Origin: Marinomonas ostreistagni
GTDB lineage: Bacteria > Pseudomonadota > Gammaproteobacteria > Pseudomonadales > Marinomonadaceae
DNA: 64,000 bases
Direction of reading: 5' to 3'
Assembly: GCF_016888445.1 (NCBI RefSeq)
Contig: NZ_JAFEKF010000001.1
Location: 620,001 to 684,000, forward strand
The notes under the pieces were generated by a model. That model had not been told where the DNA came from, ran no database searches, and saw only the letters and a list, made by a program, of their open reading frames with translations. Position numbers and translations under genes: made by a program. Shown here piece by piece: positions 1 to 9,177 of this stretch (the stretch's first letter is position 1; each line of letters opens with the position of its first letter).

Positions 1-1
1 T

Positions 2-3000
2 ACCGTTGGCTTGTGTCTATCTGCGTCTTTGGCAACCCCTGAAGAGGATGTGTTAGGGCGCTTTGTATTATCGAACTACGGCGTTCGTCGTGATGACTTT
101 GTCGAAGTGTTAGGCGAGAAGCAATACAAGGCCAAACCTTGGCTTGAAGTTCGCGAAGCCATGAAAAAAGTCTGCTTGGACCCTTACATCAAGTCTGGCA
201 GCGCTTCGGCAACGCAATATATGAACCGCTATCTAGAAGAGCTAAGCCCAAGTGCTGAGCAATTGATTACGCTAGATGGCTTCTTGAAAAACTTCAAAAA
301 TGCGCTCAAGTTTGTGCCGATCGCCTCACCGACTCGCTTTGTGCAGGACTTTGTCTTGGCCGAGGCGCCGCTGCAAGTGGGGGCGTATCAAAAATCGCTT
401 ACCGAATACCGCCAACTGGAAGCGAAAACCCAAGAGGTGGCGAAGCGAATTGATGATCTTAAAGCCATCCAACTGGAATGTGAGAAGAAGCATCAACAAG
501 AGCAAACGGTGGTCAACTACCAGTGGATTGCGACCGAGGCGCGCTTTGATCAATTAGGCAGTAAGCAAGACGAGCTGCAGGATCAGTACGAAAACTACAA
601 AGAGCGTGAAGAAGAAATCGACGAAGAAATCGTCGCCCAGGCCAATCTTTTAAAACAGCTGCAAGGTCAGTTGTTGCGTCTCGAGCAGCAGTACGAGCAC
701 TCTGATGTAGGACTGAAACTACAGCAACTTGAGCAAAGCAAAAAGCTCCTGACACTTGAAGGGCAGCAAGACAAGAAACTTGTCATCCAAGCACACCAAG
801 TACTGCAATTGCTCGCTGCTTTGCAGAGTTTTGAAGACGTTTTGTCTGAGCGTGTGTGTGGCCTCATCAAAGAGGCGACTGAGGCTGCGTCGAATCTTGA
901 TGCTGAAGGTAATATCTTAGGCAGTGCCAAGGTCGTCAGCAAATTGCTCGCCAGTGTGAATGAGGCCCTCGATGAAGACAAAGGGGCTTTGTTCCAGCAA
1001 CGTACTCAGCTTAACCGCAACATTCTTAACTTGAAAGACGAGTGCCGCCAACTTGAGTCGGATGTAAAGTCCTTAAAAGGTGGTTCGAGCCCGCTGTCTA
1101 ACAATGTTAAGAAGCTGATCGACCTGTTGAATGAGGCCAATATCAAGGCAACGCCACTGAGCCACTTGGCAGAAGTGACGGATCATAAATGGCAAGACGC
1201 CATCGAAGGTTACTTGGGTAGCCAACGTGAAGCTTTGATCGTAGAACCGGATGACGCCGAAGAAGCCATTCGAATTTTCCGTGCTCACCGTCGTCAGCTG
1301 ATGGGTTGTCGTGTAGTGGATACTACCCAGACTCGTTTGTGGTTGAACCGCGGCGATAGCAACTCCGTATTGCGTTTTATTCGCTGCAATAATGATCATG
1401 CTCAAGCGTATCTAAATCGCCGTTTAGGCGGCATTAAGCCGGTTGAGACCGAGCGTGAGTTGTTGCGTGAAGACAGCGCCATGACGGCGGATGGCATGTT
1501 AAAACTCTCTGGTACCATTTCAACGATACGTTTCCAGCCGCACATGATGGTTGGTATCAATACCGAAGGGATGCGTAAATCTCGTGAAGCTCAGCTGCAA
1601 AAGCTAAGTGGCGAGTTGATGGACTACATGAAAACCGATCAGCGTCTAGAGCAAGCGGACAGTTTGCTTGGTCGTATCATGGCCTCTAATCAGATCGATG
1701 CGGATGCGTTGCATGAGGCGGGTACGACCAATACCCGTGTAGCGCAAGATTTGGCTGATGTGGAAGCGCAGATCGCGGCCCTACAGCAGCATGATGATAC
1801 GGAGCTACAAGAGCGCATCGAAAGCTTAAAAGAGCGTATTGCGAGCATTGAACTTGAACGCAAAAAGCTTGATCGTGAGCGTCAGCAAATTTCTGAGCAT
1901 TATGGCTCTTTGAATACCCAGAAAACACAATTAGCCGAGGCTTTATCAGCGCTGGATGAAGAGCGTACGCGCATCACCGCTAATCCGTTGTTTAATGCCG
2001 AATACGCCAGTGAGCGCTACGAGCTGCTTGAGTCAAGTATGGGCAATGGCTCAGCGATCTACAAAGAGGCTATTAGCCGTTCTGACAAAGCCTCTGAAAA
2101 AGTGCGTTCATTTGATCAAAAGGTACGTAAAGAAGTCGCGGATCATTACGCTAAGTACCATAACAGTAATCTAGACGATGATATTCAGCTGGATTACCTA
2201 GAGTCTAAATTTGAAGAGTTTGAATACTACATCAATCATCAAATTGAAGTGCTGGGTGATACGGAACTGGCGAAATACGCTAAGCGTGCTGAAATTGCTC
2301 GTCGGGAAGCAGAAGAGACCTTCCGCAGCGATTATGTATCAAAACTGAAAGACTCACTGGACCAAGTGGCGCTGATCATTAAAGAGCTAAACCACAGCCT
2401 TAAACGCCGTCCGTTTAACCAAGAAGTGTACCAATTCCGTTTTTATCCAAACGGTGATATGAAAGACATCTTGGATTTGGTGGAGAAATTTAGTTCGCAT
2501 GACCAAGCGAATGTCGGTGGTCTGTTTGATCCGGAGCAAACTGGCGATTCAGAACATGCTCGCGCCATTGAGCTGATTCAAGAATTGATCAGTGATGAAG
2601 ACAAACAAAAAGACTTAGCTGACTACCGTAAGTTCTATAACTTTGAAGTGGATATCCTAGATCAACAAGGTGAGAAGAAAACCACCTTGTCACAGCGTAT
2701 CCAAACTGGTTCAGGTGGTGAGCACCAGATTCCATTTTATCTGGCGATCGCAGCTGCGTTATCTACTACTTATCGCCTGCACGAGACGATGGATGGTGAT
2801 ATTGTGGGTGGTTTCTCGTTGGCTATGTTTGATGAAGCTTTCAACAAAATCGATATGGCGAAAACGTCAACTTGTATGGGCTTTATGCGTGATATTGGCT
2901 TGCAGGTCATTGCGGCAGCACCCGATGACAAGCGTGCGGTGATGGCGGCCAATATGGATACCATTATCAGTGTTTGGCGTGAAGGCGGGGCAGTGTCGTT

Positions 3001-3103
3001 GGATGTTGCCTACCCTCAGCAACGCGGTAAAGCGTTGTTAAGTGGTGATGAAGAATCAGGCGATGCTGAGCCACAGCCAGCATCAACGCTCGCGGAGGAA
3101 TAA
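2..3103 (+). CDS. SMC-like ATPase (MukB/MksB/JetC type), 5'-truncated
   Basis: The frame is open to the left edge, so the N terminus with the Walker A motif lies outside the window; about 1030 residues remain. Long heptad-rich, Glu/Gln/Lys-rich coiled coils flank a central globular (hinge-like) region at roughly nt 1080-1700. The C-terminal head has an ABC/SMC signature (GSGGEH, nt about 2707-2724) and a Walker B/D-loop (LAMFDEAFNKID, nt about 2820-2855), as in the SbcC/MukB Walker-B family. Such proteins act as DNA-loop-extruding motors in MksBEF condensins or Wadjet (JetABCD) plasmid defence. The next gene is bolA, not a JetD-type nuclease, so I cannot say which applies. The gene ends in an acidic Pro/Ala tail. 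Family level sure, system uncertain. Confidence 0.8.
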   Translation, partial: TVGLCLSASLATPEEDVLGRFVLSNYGVRRDDFVEVLGEKQYKAKPWLEVREAMKKVCLDPYIKSGSASATQYMNRYLEELSPSAEQLITLDGFLKNFKNALKFVPIASPTRFVQDFVLAEAPLQVGAYQKSLTEYRQLEAKTQEVAKRIDDLKAIQLECEKKHQQEQTVVNYQWIATEARFDQLGSKQDELQDQYENYKEREEEIDEEIVAQANLLKQLQGQLLRLEQQYEHSDVGLKLQQLEQSKKLLTLEGQQDKKLVIQAHQVLQLLAALQSFEDVLSERVCGLIKEATEAASNLDAEGNILGSAKVVSKLLASVNEALDEDKGALFQQRTQLNRNILNLKDECRQLESDVKSLKGGSSPLSNNVKKLIDLLNEANIKATPLSHLAEVTDHKWQDAIEGYLGSQREALIVEPDDAEEAIRIFRAHRRQLMGCRVVDTTQTRLWLNRGDSNSVLRFIRCNNDHAQAYLNRRLGGIKPVETERELLREDSAMTADGMLKLSGTISTIRFQPHMMVGINTEGMRKSREAQLQKLSGELMDYMKTDQRLEQADSLLGRIMASNQIDADALHEAGTTNTRVAQDLADVEAQIAALQQHDDTELQERIESLKERIASIELERKKLDRERQQISEHYGSLNTQKTQLAEALSALDEERTRITANPLFNAEYASERYELLESSMGNGSAIYKEAISRSDKASEKVRSFDQKVRKEVADHYAKYHNSNLDDDIQLDYLESKFEEFEYYINHQIEVLGDTELAKYAKRAEIARREAEETFRSDYVSKLKDSLDQVALIIKELNHSLKRRPFNQEVYQFRFYPNGDMKDILDLVEKFSSHDQANVGGLFDPEQTGDSEHARAIELIQELISDEDKQKDLADYRKFYNFEVDILDQQGEKKTTLSQRIQTGSGGEHQIPFYLAIAAALSTTYRLHETMDGDIVGGFSLAMFDEAFNKIDMAKTSTCMGFMRDIGLQVIAAAPDDKRAVMAANMDTIISVWREGGAVSLDVAYPQQRGKALLSGDEESGDAEPQPASTLAEE

Positions 3104-3104
3104 T

Positions 3105-3413
3105 ATGATCATTGAAAACGAAATTCGAGAAACTCTACAGCGCGCTTTCAATGTGCATCATTTAGAGCTTGAAAATGAAAGCTACAAACACAATGTGCCA
3201 GAAGGCAGTGAGTCACATTTTAAGCTAACCTTAGTAAGTAATGTGTTTGAAGGGAAGCGCTTGGTGCAGCGACATCAGCTCATCTACGGCGCATTGACGG
3301 ATCAGATGCAAAAAATACATGCACTTGCCATCCACCCTTATACACTAGAGGAGTGGGAGGCTCGTAAATATGAAGCACCGCTTTCTCCAGATTGTATGGG
3401 TGGGGGTCATTAA
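3105..3413 (+). CDS. bolA: BolA family protein
   Basis: A 102-residue BolA protein. BolA proteins pair with monothiol glutaredoxins (Grx4) through Fe-S clusters and also act as DNA-binding regulators of morphology and stress. The diagnostic stretch ESYKHNVPEGSESHFKL and the later RHQLIYGAL...IHALAIHPYTLEEWE follow E. coli BolA rather than the shorter IbaG. I chose ATG 3105 because GGAGGA lies 5-10 nt upstream and family members begin close to this point; a longer in-frame start would lie inside the preceding gene. It starts one base after the SMC-like stop codon, so translation is probably coupled. The C terminus carries a short Cys/Gly/His tail, similar to the Cys-Gly tail of E. coli BolA. 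Confidence 0.92.
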   Translation: MIIENEIRETLQRAFNVHHLELENESYKHNVPEGSESHFKLTLVSNVFEGKRLVQRHQLIYGALTDQMQKIHALAIHPYTLEEWEARKYEAPLSPDCMGGGH

Positions 3414-3422
3414 GGAAAGCTA

Positions 3423-3725
3423 ATGAGTATTTCGGTCATTCAACACAAGAGTAATGGAATCGTTGAGATTCAGGTAATGGGCAGCTTTGATTTTTCTTTG
3501 TTTAACGACTTTCGTGTCGCTTACGAAGAATACATTGGTCAGAGTCAGCACTTCATTGTGAATCTTGAAAGCGTTGAATATCTTGATAGTGCTGCGCTGG
3601 GGATGCTGTTGAGTATGAAAACAGCTCTAGGGGAGCCGGTGAAAATTGAAATTGTTGGTGCCAATGATTTCATTCGCAATATTTTAATGATTTCACGTTT
3701 CGATAAGCGTTTTGAAATTCGTTAA
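3423..3725 (+). CDS. STAS-domain anti-sigma-factor antagonist-like protein
   Basis: A single STAS domain of 100 residues. The motif YLDSAALGMLLSM holds the conserved Ser that serine kinases phosphorylate in SpoIIAA/RsbV-type antagonists. Such proteins bind an anti-sigma kinase or sit in partner-switching circuits, including biofilm and type VI secretion regulation in gammaproteobacteria. It begins 9 nt after the bolA stop with AAGGA upstream, so it probably shares the transcript. No kinase or PP2C partner is encoded nearby, so its target is unknown. It lacks membrane segments and is expected to be cytoplasmic. Confidence 0.85.
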   Translation: MSISVIQHKSNGIVEIQVMGSFDFSLFNDFRVAYEEYIGQSQHFIVNLESVEYLDSAALGMLLSMKTALGEPVKIEIVGANDFIRNILMISRFDKRFEIR

Positions 3726-3735
3726 GTTCTAACCA

Positions 3736-3762
3736 GTGCAGGCCTGTAATGCTGGCCTGCAC
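3736..3762 (+). terminator. Stem-loop after the STAS gene
   Basis: A perfect 9-bp GC-rich inverted repeat, GTGCAGGCC / GGCCTGCAC, with a 9-nt loop begins 10 nt after the STAS stop codon. It has no U-tract, so it is either a weak or factor-assisted terminator or an mRNA 3'-end stabiliser. Confidence 0.4.
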
Positions 3763-3789
3763 GACCTACCTTAAACGACTATTCTTCGT

Positions 3790-3820
3790 TTACGAGGTAT
3801 CACTTACCTAGGCCTCGTAA
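3790..3820. other. Second stem-loop in the sstT leader region
   Basis: An 8-bp inverted repeat TTACGAGG / CCTCGTAA with a 15-nt loop sits about 125 nt ahead of sstT. It could be an operator or a leader RNA hairpin. A further small hairpin (ACCCA/TGGGT, about 3917-3938) lies just before the start codon, where no strong Shine-Dalgarno is visible. I do not recognise a named riboswitch. Confidence 0.25.
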
Positions 3821-3943
3821 TGAGTGGGATACAAACCGTAAGTGTTCATCCGTTGACCAATAAGTCAAAAAAAACCGTATAAAGGTTCAATTCTGATGGC
3901 TGATGCTATAAGGTTCACCCACAAAAAAAGATGGGTTTAAATC

Positions 3944-5161
3944 ATGGCATCAAGCTTTATTTCCGCGCTATTTAAGCGTTATATGAACGGCAGTTTAGTG
4001 CTGCAAATTGTGATCGGTATCGTCAGTGGTGTGGTACTTGCGACCGTCGCTCCTTCCTTAGCTCAATCCTTTGCGTTTATCGGTACTTTCTTTGTCAGTG
4101 CCCTGAAAGCGATAGCGCCTGTTTTGGTGTTTATGCTGGTGATGGCTTCTATTGCCAATCACAAAAGCGGCCAACAGACGCAAATTGGACCGGTGTTAGG
4201 CCTGTATGCAATTGGTACCTTAATCGCTGCATTATCTGCCGTATTGTTTAGTTACGCGTTTCCATCACGCTTAGATTTGGTGACTTCCAATGTTGCCCAA
4301 GCAGCGCCTCAAGGCATCGCAGAAGTACTTTACAATCTGTTGTTCAACATGGTCGACAACCCAGTAGCGGCGCTAGTTAACGCCAACTATGTAGGGATTT
4401 TGACCTGGGCGGCATTGGTAGGTATTGGTCTGCGCCATGCCTCTGGTAGCACTAAAGTGGTGTTGCATAATTTAGCGGAGAGTGTGACCAGCGTGGTGGG
4501 GTATGTGATCCGCTTGGCACCGTTTGGTGTGTTTGGTTTGGTGGCCAATACGGTCGCTACTACGGGGTTAGAAGCGTTGCTAGGTTATTCGCATCTATTG
4601 ATGGTGCTAATTGGCACCATGCTATTTATTGCGCTGGTCACTAACCCTTTATTGGTGTTTTTGATGACGCGTCAAAACCCTTACCCTTTAGTATTTCAGT
4701 GTTTGAAAAGTAGTGGCATTACGGCGTTTTTCACTCGCAGCTCTGCAGCCAACATTCCTGTGAATATGGCCTTGTGTGAGAAGTTAAAGCTGGATGAGGA
4801 TACTTATTCGGTCTCTATCCCACTGGGCGCGACCATCAATATGGCCGGCGCAGCCATTACCATAACGACCTTGACGCTGGCGGCTGTCAATACATTAGGG
4901 CAAACCGTCGATTTACCTACGGCGATGCTGTTGAGTGTCATTGCTGCTATTTCGGCATGTGGTAGCTCAGGTGTGGCCGGTGGCTCTTTGTTGTTGATTC
5001 CGTTGGCGTGTAGCTTGTTCAATATCTCTAATGATATTGCCATGCAGGTGGTAGCTGTTGGCTTTATTATCGGGGTGTTGCAAGATTCGGCCGAAACGGC
5101 TCTTAACAGCTCTACCGATGTGCTATTTACTGCGGCGGCTTGTCATTCAAAAGACCAGTAG
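3944..5161 (+). CDS. sstT: Sodium:serine/threonine symporter SstT
   Basis: A 405-residue inner-membrane carrier of the dicarboxylate/amino acid:cation symporter (DAACS) family that imports serine and threonine with Na+. It aligns along its whole length with E. coli SstT from memory, including the near-identical block [20 protein letters not shown], the [29 protein letters not shown] region, [18 protein letters not shown] and the C-terminal [19 protein letters not shown]. About eight membrane helices plus re-entrant loops are visible. It is monocistronic, preceded by two hairpins and followed by a long convergent hairpin. Start ATG 3944 matches the family length. Confidence 0.96.
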   Translation: MASSFISALFKRYMNGSLVLQIVIGIVSGVVLATVAPSLAQSFAFIGTFFVSALKAIAPVLVFMLVMASIANHKSGQQTQIGPVLGLYAIGTLIAALSAVLFSYAFPSRLDLVTSNVAQAAPQGIAEVLYNLLFNMVDNPVAALVNANYVGILTWAALVGIGLRHASGSTKVVLHNLAESVTSVVGYVIRLAPFGVFGLVANTVATTGLEALLGYSHLLMVLIGTMLFIALVTNPLLVFLMTRQNPYPLVFQCLKSSGITAFFTRSSAANIPVNMALCEKLKLDEDTYSVSIPLGATINMAGAAITITTLTLAAVNTLGQTVDLPTAMLLSVIAAISACGSSGVAGGSLLLIPLACSLFNISNDIAMQVVAVGFIIGVLQDSAETALNSSTDVLFTAAACHSKDQ

Positions 5162-5196
5162 TCGTCTGTTTGGCGGGCGTGTTGAGGAATTTTACT

Positions 5197-5223
5197 ACTT
5201 GGCAAACGCAAGGTTTGCCAAGT
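5197..5223. terminator. Convergent hairpin between sstT and a small membrane gene
   Basis: A perfect 11-bp stem, ACTTGGCAAAC / GTTTGCCAAGT, with a 5-nt loop lies between two convergent genes. It can form on either strand. Neither side has a clear T-run, so strength is uncertain. Confidence 0.5.
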
Positions 5224-5239
5224 CAGTACTAGGCTGTGA

Positions 5240-5440
5240 TTAGCTATTCGTAAGGGCAACCGCTAGGATGCCAGCGATCAGCAAGCAGCTTACGATGATA
5301 AGGTTGCGAATATTACTCTTGTGTTTGGCTGTGTGTACCGAATGACTGGCGCGCGTACGGCTGCTTTGTAGTAATTGCTCGTATAAGTCATTTGCCGGGC
5401 TATTAGGGTTAGGTGCGGTGGACTCTGAATGCTTGATCAT
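5240..5440 (-). CDS. Small single-pass membrane protein, unknown function
   Basis: A 66-residue protein with a polar, Ser/Asn-rich N-terminal half and one C-terminal membrane helix (about residues 46-63, NLIIVSCLLIAGILAVAL). A strong Shine-Dalgarno (AGGAGG, 8 nt before ATG) supports translation. It has no signal peptide before the polar part, so it is probably tail-anchored with the N terminus in the cytoplasm. It converges on sstT and is divergent from a lipoprotein gene. I do not recognise a family. Confidence 0.7.
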   Translation of the reverse strand: MIKHSESTAPNPNSPANDLYEQLLQSSRTRASHSVHTAKHKSNIRNLIIVSCLLIAGILAVALTNS

Positions 5441-5641
5441 GTTTACCTCCTTTCTAGACGCAACAAATTAGCGCAAGTGTGCGTGATTTGTGCTGATTAA
5501 CATCATGATTTGCAAGCTATGTGGAGCAATATTGTAAAGTGTCTGTCATGGCGGGTTGTTTCAGCTAGGTGAAAAAAATAAGGATAGATTATACTGATAC
5601 TTAGGCTTTTCGATCTTGTCTAGCTTTATTTGGAGGAATGG

Positions 5642-6355
5642 ATGCACAACAAACACCTTAAACTGTTGTTCTTGTTCGTTAGTGCTTGGTTGCTGGGCGC
5701 TTGCTCAATGACGCCTACTTATCAAGTCGGTATTGATGCCATCAATCGTCCTACAGATTTAGGGGAGGGCGCCACCTATCAGTTGGTGTCTGCCATGGAG
5801 CGAGTGAGTTCTGACAGTCTACAATTCCAAGAGTTTTCTGATTACGTCATCAAAGCGTTAGCGACAAAAGGTTATCAACTAACCCCCTCATCTGAGGCAG
5901 CCGATTTCAGTGTAGCACTGGATTATGGGGTGAGTGACCCGCAAACGGAACAGTATCGTCAGTCCGTACCTGTCTATGGGCACACAGGCTACCACGCGGT
6001 AACAGAAACAACGCAAGTTGCCGCCAAAGATGGTGGGACGCAAGTGGTGCGTACCATACGTCATGTGCCATCCTATGGGGTACGAGGATTCAGAGATGAG
6101 CTGCGAACCATGACCACCTATCGCAGTCATATCCGTCTAACGGCTAAGAGCTTAGATCAAGCGGCGAGTCAGTTGTGGGATATCACTATTACCTTGACAG
6201 ATGGCGAGCAGGATTTACGTCGTTTATTCCCGATTATGCTGGCGGCGGCGCAAGACTATATCGGGGGTAATACTGGGCAGAAGGTCTACGTGGAGCTGAA
6301 AGCGGACAATGCACGAGTCGAGCAGTTGACCTCAGAGGCGCCCTCTAAGCCATAA
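5642..6355 (+). CDS. Outer-membrane-type lipoprotein, DUF4136-like
   Basis: A 237-residue lipoprotein. Starting at ATG 5642, which has TGGAGGA 5 nt upstream, gives a short signal peptide ending in the lipobox LGAC with the lipidated Cys at residue 21; a TTG 12 nt earlier would overlap the ribosome site. The mature part has alternating hydrophobic strands (SDYVIKALATKGYQL, ADFSVALDYGV, RSHIRLTAKS, QLWDITITLTDG), the pattern of small DUF4136-type periplasmic lipoproteins. Function is unknown. It appears monocistronic. Confidence 0.75.
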   Translation: MHNKHLKLLFLFVSAWLLGACSMTPTYQVGIDAINRPTDLGEGATYQLVSAMERVSSDSLQFQEFSDYVIKALATKGYQLTPSSEAADFSVALDYGVSDPQTEQYRQSVPVYGHTGYHAVTETTQVAAKDGGTQVVRTIRHVPSYGVRGFRDELRTMTTYRSHIRLTAKSLDQAASQLWDITITLTDGEQDLRRLFPIMLAAAQDYIGGNTGQKVYVELKADNARVEQLTSEAPSKP

Positions 6356-6593
6356 TGCTTAATATGAATTGCTCGCCCCTAGCCATTTGATAAGTCAATT
6401 ATTAAGAGTTGTTATAGAGTATTTTTGTAGTTAATTTCCAACATTATGCATTAACGTGCCTTTTGGAACTTTGTTACAAGCTTTGCTGGTGACTATTTGT
6501 CGTTAGTTTAGTTAAAATGCGGGAAAATTTGTTCGCTTGCCTAATTCCGACACAATAAAAAAGGAGTTAGGTCGTAATCAGGAGTCTTCCCCC

Positions 6594-7457
6594 ATGGCTA
6601 CCCCTTCTCAACACGATCTACGTAAAGATTTTCGTGCGCTTCTTGAGAGCTCTAATTGTTATTATACCGCTTCAACCTTTGACCCGATGTCTGCTCGTAT
6701 CGCTGAAGATTTAGGCTTTGAAGTTGGCATCCTAGGTGGCTCAGTGGCCTCACTGCAGGTCTTGGCAGCGCCAGATTTTGCGCTAATTACACTGAGTGAG
6801 TTTGTCGAGCAAGCGACTCGTATCGGTCGTGTTGCACGGTTACCCATCATTGCCGATGCTGACCATGGTTACGGTAATGCGCTTAATGTTATGCGCACCG
6901 TGACTGAATTGGAGCGTGCAGGTGTTGCGGCGCTGACCATCGAAGATACGTTGCTACCGGCCAAATACGGTCATAAGTCGACCGATTTAATTCCGCTAGA
7001 AGAGGCTGTCGGTAAGATCGAAGCTGCGCTTGAAGCACGTATTGATCCAGCAATGAGTATCATTGCCCGTACCAATGCGGGGCAATTAACCACAGAGCAA
7101 GTAATTGCCCGTGCTAAAGCCTACGAAACGGCTGGTGCCGATGGTATTTGCATGGTTGGCGTGCAAGATTTTGAACACCTAGAAGCAATCAGTGCACACC
7201 TTTCGATTCCGCTGATGTTAGTGGCTTATGGCAATCCTGAGCTTAATGATCGTGAGCGATTGGCTGCTAATGGTGTGCGTATTGTGGTGAATGGTCATGC
7301 GGCTTACTTTGCCGCGATCAAAGCAACTTATGATTGTCTGCGTGAGCAACGCGGTATCGCCGAAGGCAAGCTTAATGCCTCTGAATTGTCTACTCGTTAT
7401 TCGACGCTTGAAGAAAGTAGAGAGTGGGCGCATCGTTTTATGGATGTCAAAGAATAA
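6594..7457 (+). CDS. Oxaloacetate decarboxylase, isocitrate lyase/PEP mutase family
   Basis: A 288-residue alpha/beta-barrel protein of the isocitrate lyase/PEP mutase superfamily, closest in memory to the Pseudomonas PA4872 oxaloacetate decarboxylase (EC 4.1.1.112), which turns oxaloacetate into pyruvate and CO2. It has the Mg-binding [16 protein letters not shown] stretch, the [14 protein letters not shown] loop and the His in [14 protein letters not shown] that is typical of this subgroup instead of the lyase Cys signature. I chose ATG 6594 (CAGGAG 10 nt upstream), which gives the family length. A second AAGGAG at 6561 has no suitable start behind it. It appears monocistronic. Confidence 0.85.
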   Translation: MATPSQHDLRKDFRALLESSNCYYTASTFDPMSARIAEDLGFEVGILGGSVASLQVLAAPDFALITLSEFVEQATRIGRVARLPIIADADHGYGNALNVMRTVTELERAGVAALTIEDTLLPAKYGHKSTDLIPLEEAVGKIEAALEARIDPAMSIIARTNAGQLTTEQVIARAKAYETAGADGICMVGVQDFEHLEAISAHLSIPLMLVAYGNPELNDRERLAANGVRIVVNGHAAYFAAIKATYDCLREQRGIAEGKLNASELSTRYSTLEESREWAHRFMDVKE

Positions 7458-7471
7458 CTATCCATAGGCAC

Positions 7472-7498
7472 AAAAAAGGGAGCTGAACATCAGCTCCC
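7472..7498 (-). terminator. Rho-independent terminator between convergent genes
   Basis: A perfect 9-bp stem, GGGAGCTGA / TCAGCTCCC, with a 3-nt loop. On the minus strand it is followed by six T residues, so it ends the acidic lipoprotein transcript. It may also act for the convergent decarboxylase gene, whose stop is 20 nt away, although no T-run follows on that strand. Confidence 0.8.
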
Positions 7499-7565
7499 TA
7501 TATTCTGTCCCCATTAAAACCATCCATGGTGGGGAGTTATCATCCTAAATCTTGAAGTTCAGCGA

Positions 7566-7937
7566 TTAATTAGTCGCTTGATCTACTTCGTCTTCGGCTT
7601 CGTCAGCGCCTTCTTCGATCGCGTCAACACTGTCATCCCACGCATCGCCTACCGCATCTGCACCATCTTCCATAGCATCAGCTGTGTTATCGTAAGCGTC
7701 TTCAGCAGCGTCTGCGCTGTCATCCATCAATTCTTGAGCGGCTTCTTTACCTTGTTCGATTTGGTAGTCAAAGCACTGATCAGAAAACTCTTCACGAGCT
7801 TGGCTATCTTCGATTTGCTGAATGTTTGCTTGAGTACAGTTCTCATCATTTACTTCTGGCATTTGCTCGCTACAAGCGGTTGTAAAAGCTGCTACTGCAA
7901 ATAGGCCGGCGATGTATTTAAGTTTGAACTTGTCCAT
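7566..7937 (-). CDS. Small acidic lipoprotein with Ala/Asp-rich repeats
   Basis: A 123-residue protein with a signal peptide and lipobox (FTTACS, Cys at about residue 22). A four-Cys-containing N-terminal part is followed by a strongly acidic C-terminal half. Units such as SADAAEDAYDN, TADAMEDGADAVGDAWDD and SVDAIEEGADEAEDEVDQ recur with about 11-residue spacing, suggesting an extended amphipathic helix lying along the membrane or peptidoglycan. GAGGGAAG precedes the ATG. The family is not recognised and no function is claimed. Confidence 0.8.
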   Translation of the reverse strand: MDKFKLKYIAGLFAVAAFTTACSEQMPEVNDENCTQANIQQIEDSQAREEFSDQCFDYQIEQGKEAAQELMDDSADAAEDAYDNTADAMEDGADAVGDAWDDSVDAIEEGADEAEDEVDQATN

Positions 7938-8237
7938 TGTGCTTCCCTCTAATTTCTCGTTAAGTGAATTTTTATCTATGTGCCTTTTTGCGATGTCCCT
8001 TATTCGAAAAAGGCGAATCTATTTAAATAAAAACTAATTTAAAAAGAATTTATTTATGTGATAACTCCTGACGCTGTGTCCTGCAGCTGGTAATCATTTT
8101 TGGTTTTTTCTGCGCGGTATTCAATGCAGTTTTTTGTAAACATTATTCTTTTAGCAGTTCTTTCATTATTGTCAGAAATTAACCGGGAAGTGTAAAGATT
8201 CAATGGTGGTGGGAGTTACAAGGCTTTTAAGCATTAA
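7938..8237. other. Gene-free AT-rich interval
   Basis: About 300 nt between the start of the acidic lipoprotein gene and the terminator of the hydrolase gene. It is AT-rich with runs of A and T (8020-8055). It must hold the lipoprotein promoter, but I see no unambiguous -35/-10 pair, no ORF and no RNA family. Confidence 0.5.
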
Positions 8238-8260
8238 AAAGCCCTTTAAAAAAGGGCTTT
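8233..8260 (-). terminator. Rho-independent terminator of the dienelactone hydrolase gene
   Basis: AAAGCCCTTT / AAAGGGCTTT (10 bp, loop of 3) with T residues following on the minus strand, 24 nt beyond the hydrolase stop codon. Confidence 0.8.
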
Positions 8261-8283
8261 GGAATAAATCTAATCTTGGTGAG

Positions 8284-9018
8284 CTACAAGACTCTTCGAA
8301 ATAAAGCGACCGCCATGCGATAGCACTCATGGGCTATTTCTGGATCAAATCGGTCGCCTTCATCACGCATAAAAGCATGTTGAGCATTAAATTCATGCCA
8401 AGTGAAGTTTGTCTTGCTATCAATTAATGTTTGGTAGATTTTTTGACGTCCTTCAGTCGGGACATGCGGGTCTTGCTTGCCCCAAATTAAACTGATTTCA
8501 CCTTTTATCTCGGGCGTTTTAGTCAGTGAATCGTTACCTGGCTGACAAGGCAGAGTGTTGGAATGGATATCTGTTGCGTAGAGGCAAAAGCTGGCTTCAA
8601 TGCGTGGGTTGAGTGCGGCACGGTAGGCTAGGTGACCCCCTATGCAGACGCCCATAGCGCCAAAGTGTCCCGAGCAATAAGGCTGCTGCGTAAAATAATC
8701 GAGCATGGCGCAAGTGTCGGAGTCGTGATGTTCAAGCGGTTTGCTGAACTTGTCTTGGTTGCCTTTGTCCTTGCCGGCGTCGTCATAAGCGAGCACGGTG
8801 CCAATAGGGTTGAGTTCATGGAACACTTCTGGAATGACCACGACAAAGCCATGGCCTGCTAATATCTTAGCGCTGCGCTCTATTGGTGCGGTAATTTGGA
8901 AAATTTCTGAGTAAAAAAACACACACGGAAACTTTCCCTCTATCTGAGGGCGAATGATTTGGCAGTGCATAGGGCCTGTTGCAGTCGCAAGCTCGACACT
9001 CTGTTGTTGAACGATCAT
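8284..9018 (-). CDS. Dienelactone hydrolase family protein
   Basis: A 244-residue cytoplasmic alpha/beta hydrolase of the dienelactone hydrolase (DLH) type. The Cys nucleophile sits in the elbow GVCIGGH (about residue 124), the Asp in GKQDPHVP and the His in NAQHAFMRDEGDR. The Glu that orients the DLH nucleophile is matched by YSEIFQ. DLH enzymes cleave dienelactones in chloroaromatic breakdown, but many homologues act on other esters, and no aromatic-catabolism gene lies nearby. Start ATG 9018 has AAGGAAGG upstream. It is monocistronic and divergent from a lipoprotein gene. Confidence 0.85.
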   Translation of the reverse strand: MIVQQQSVELATATGPMHCQIIRPQIEGKFPCVFFYSEIFQITAPIERSAKILAGHGFVVVIPEVFHELNPIGTVLAYDDAGKDKGNQDKFSKPLEHHDSDTCAMLDYFTQQPYCSGHFGAMGVCIGGHLAYRAALNPRIEASFCLYATDIHSNTLPCQPGNDSLTKTPEIKGEISLIWGKQDPHVPTEGRQKIYQTLIDSKTNFTWHEFNAQHAFMRDEGDRFDPEIAHECYRMAVALFRRVL

Positions 9019-9177
9019 AACCTTCCTTAATGGGATGTGTAGGAGGTCATGTTAGAACAGCGAAGACGCAATGGGGAGTCCAATTGGGTAAATAGGATTA
9101 AAATCTCATTACAAAGCTGACTTCATAGGCACATTCGGCCAAACTGTTATTCTGTTTAAATGATGCGGAAGAAAACC

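Noticed and set aside
2-3413. A complete Wadjet system
   Set aside because: Only a JetC/MksB-like partial gene is visible. No JetA, JetB or JetD gene lies in the window, so a defence system cannot be claimed.
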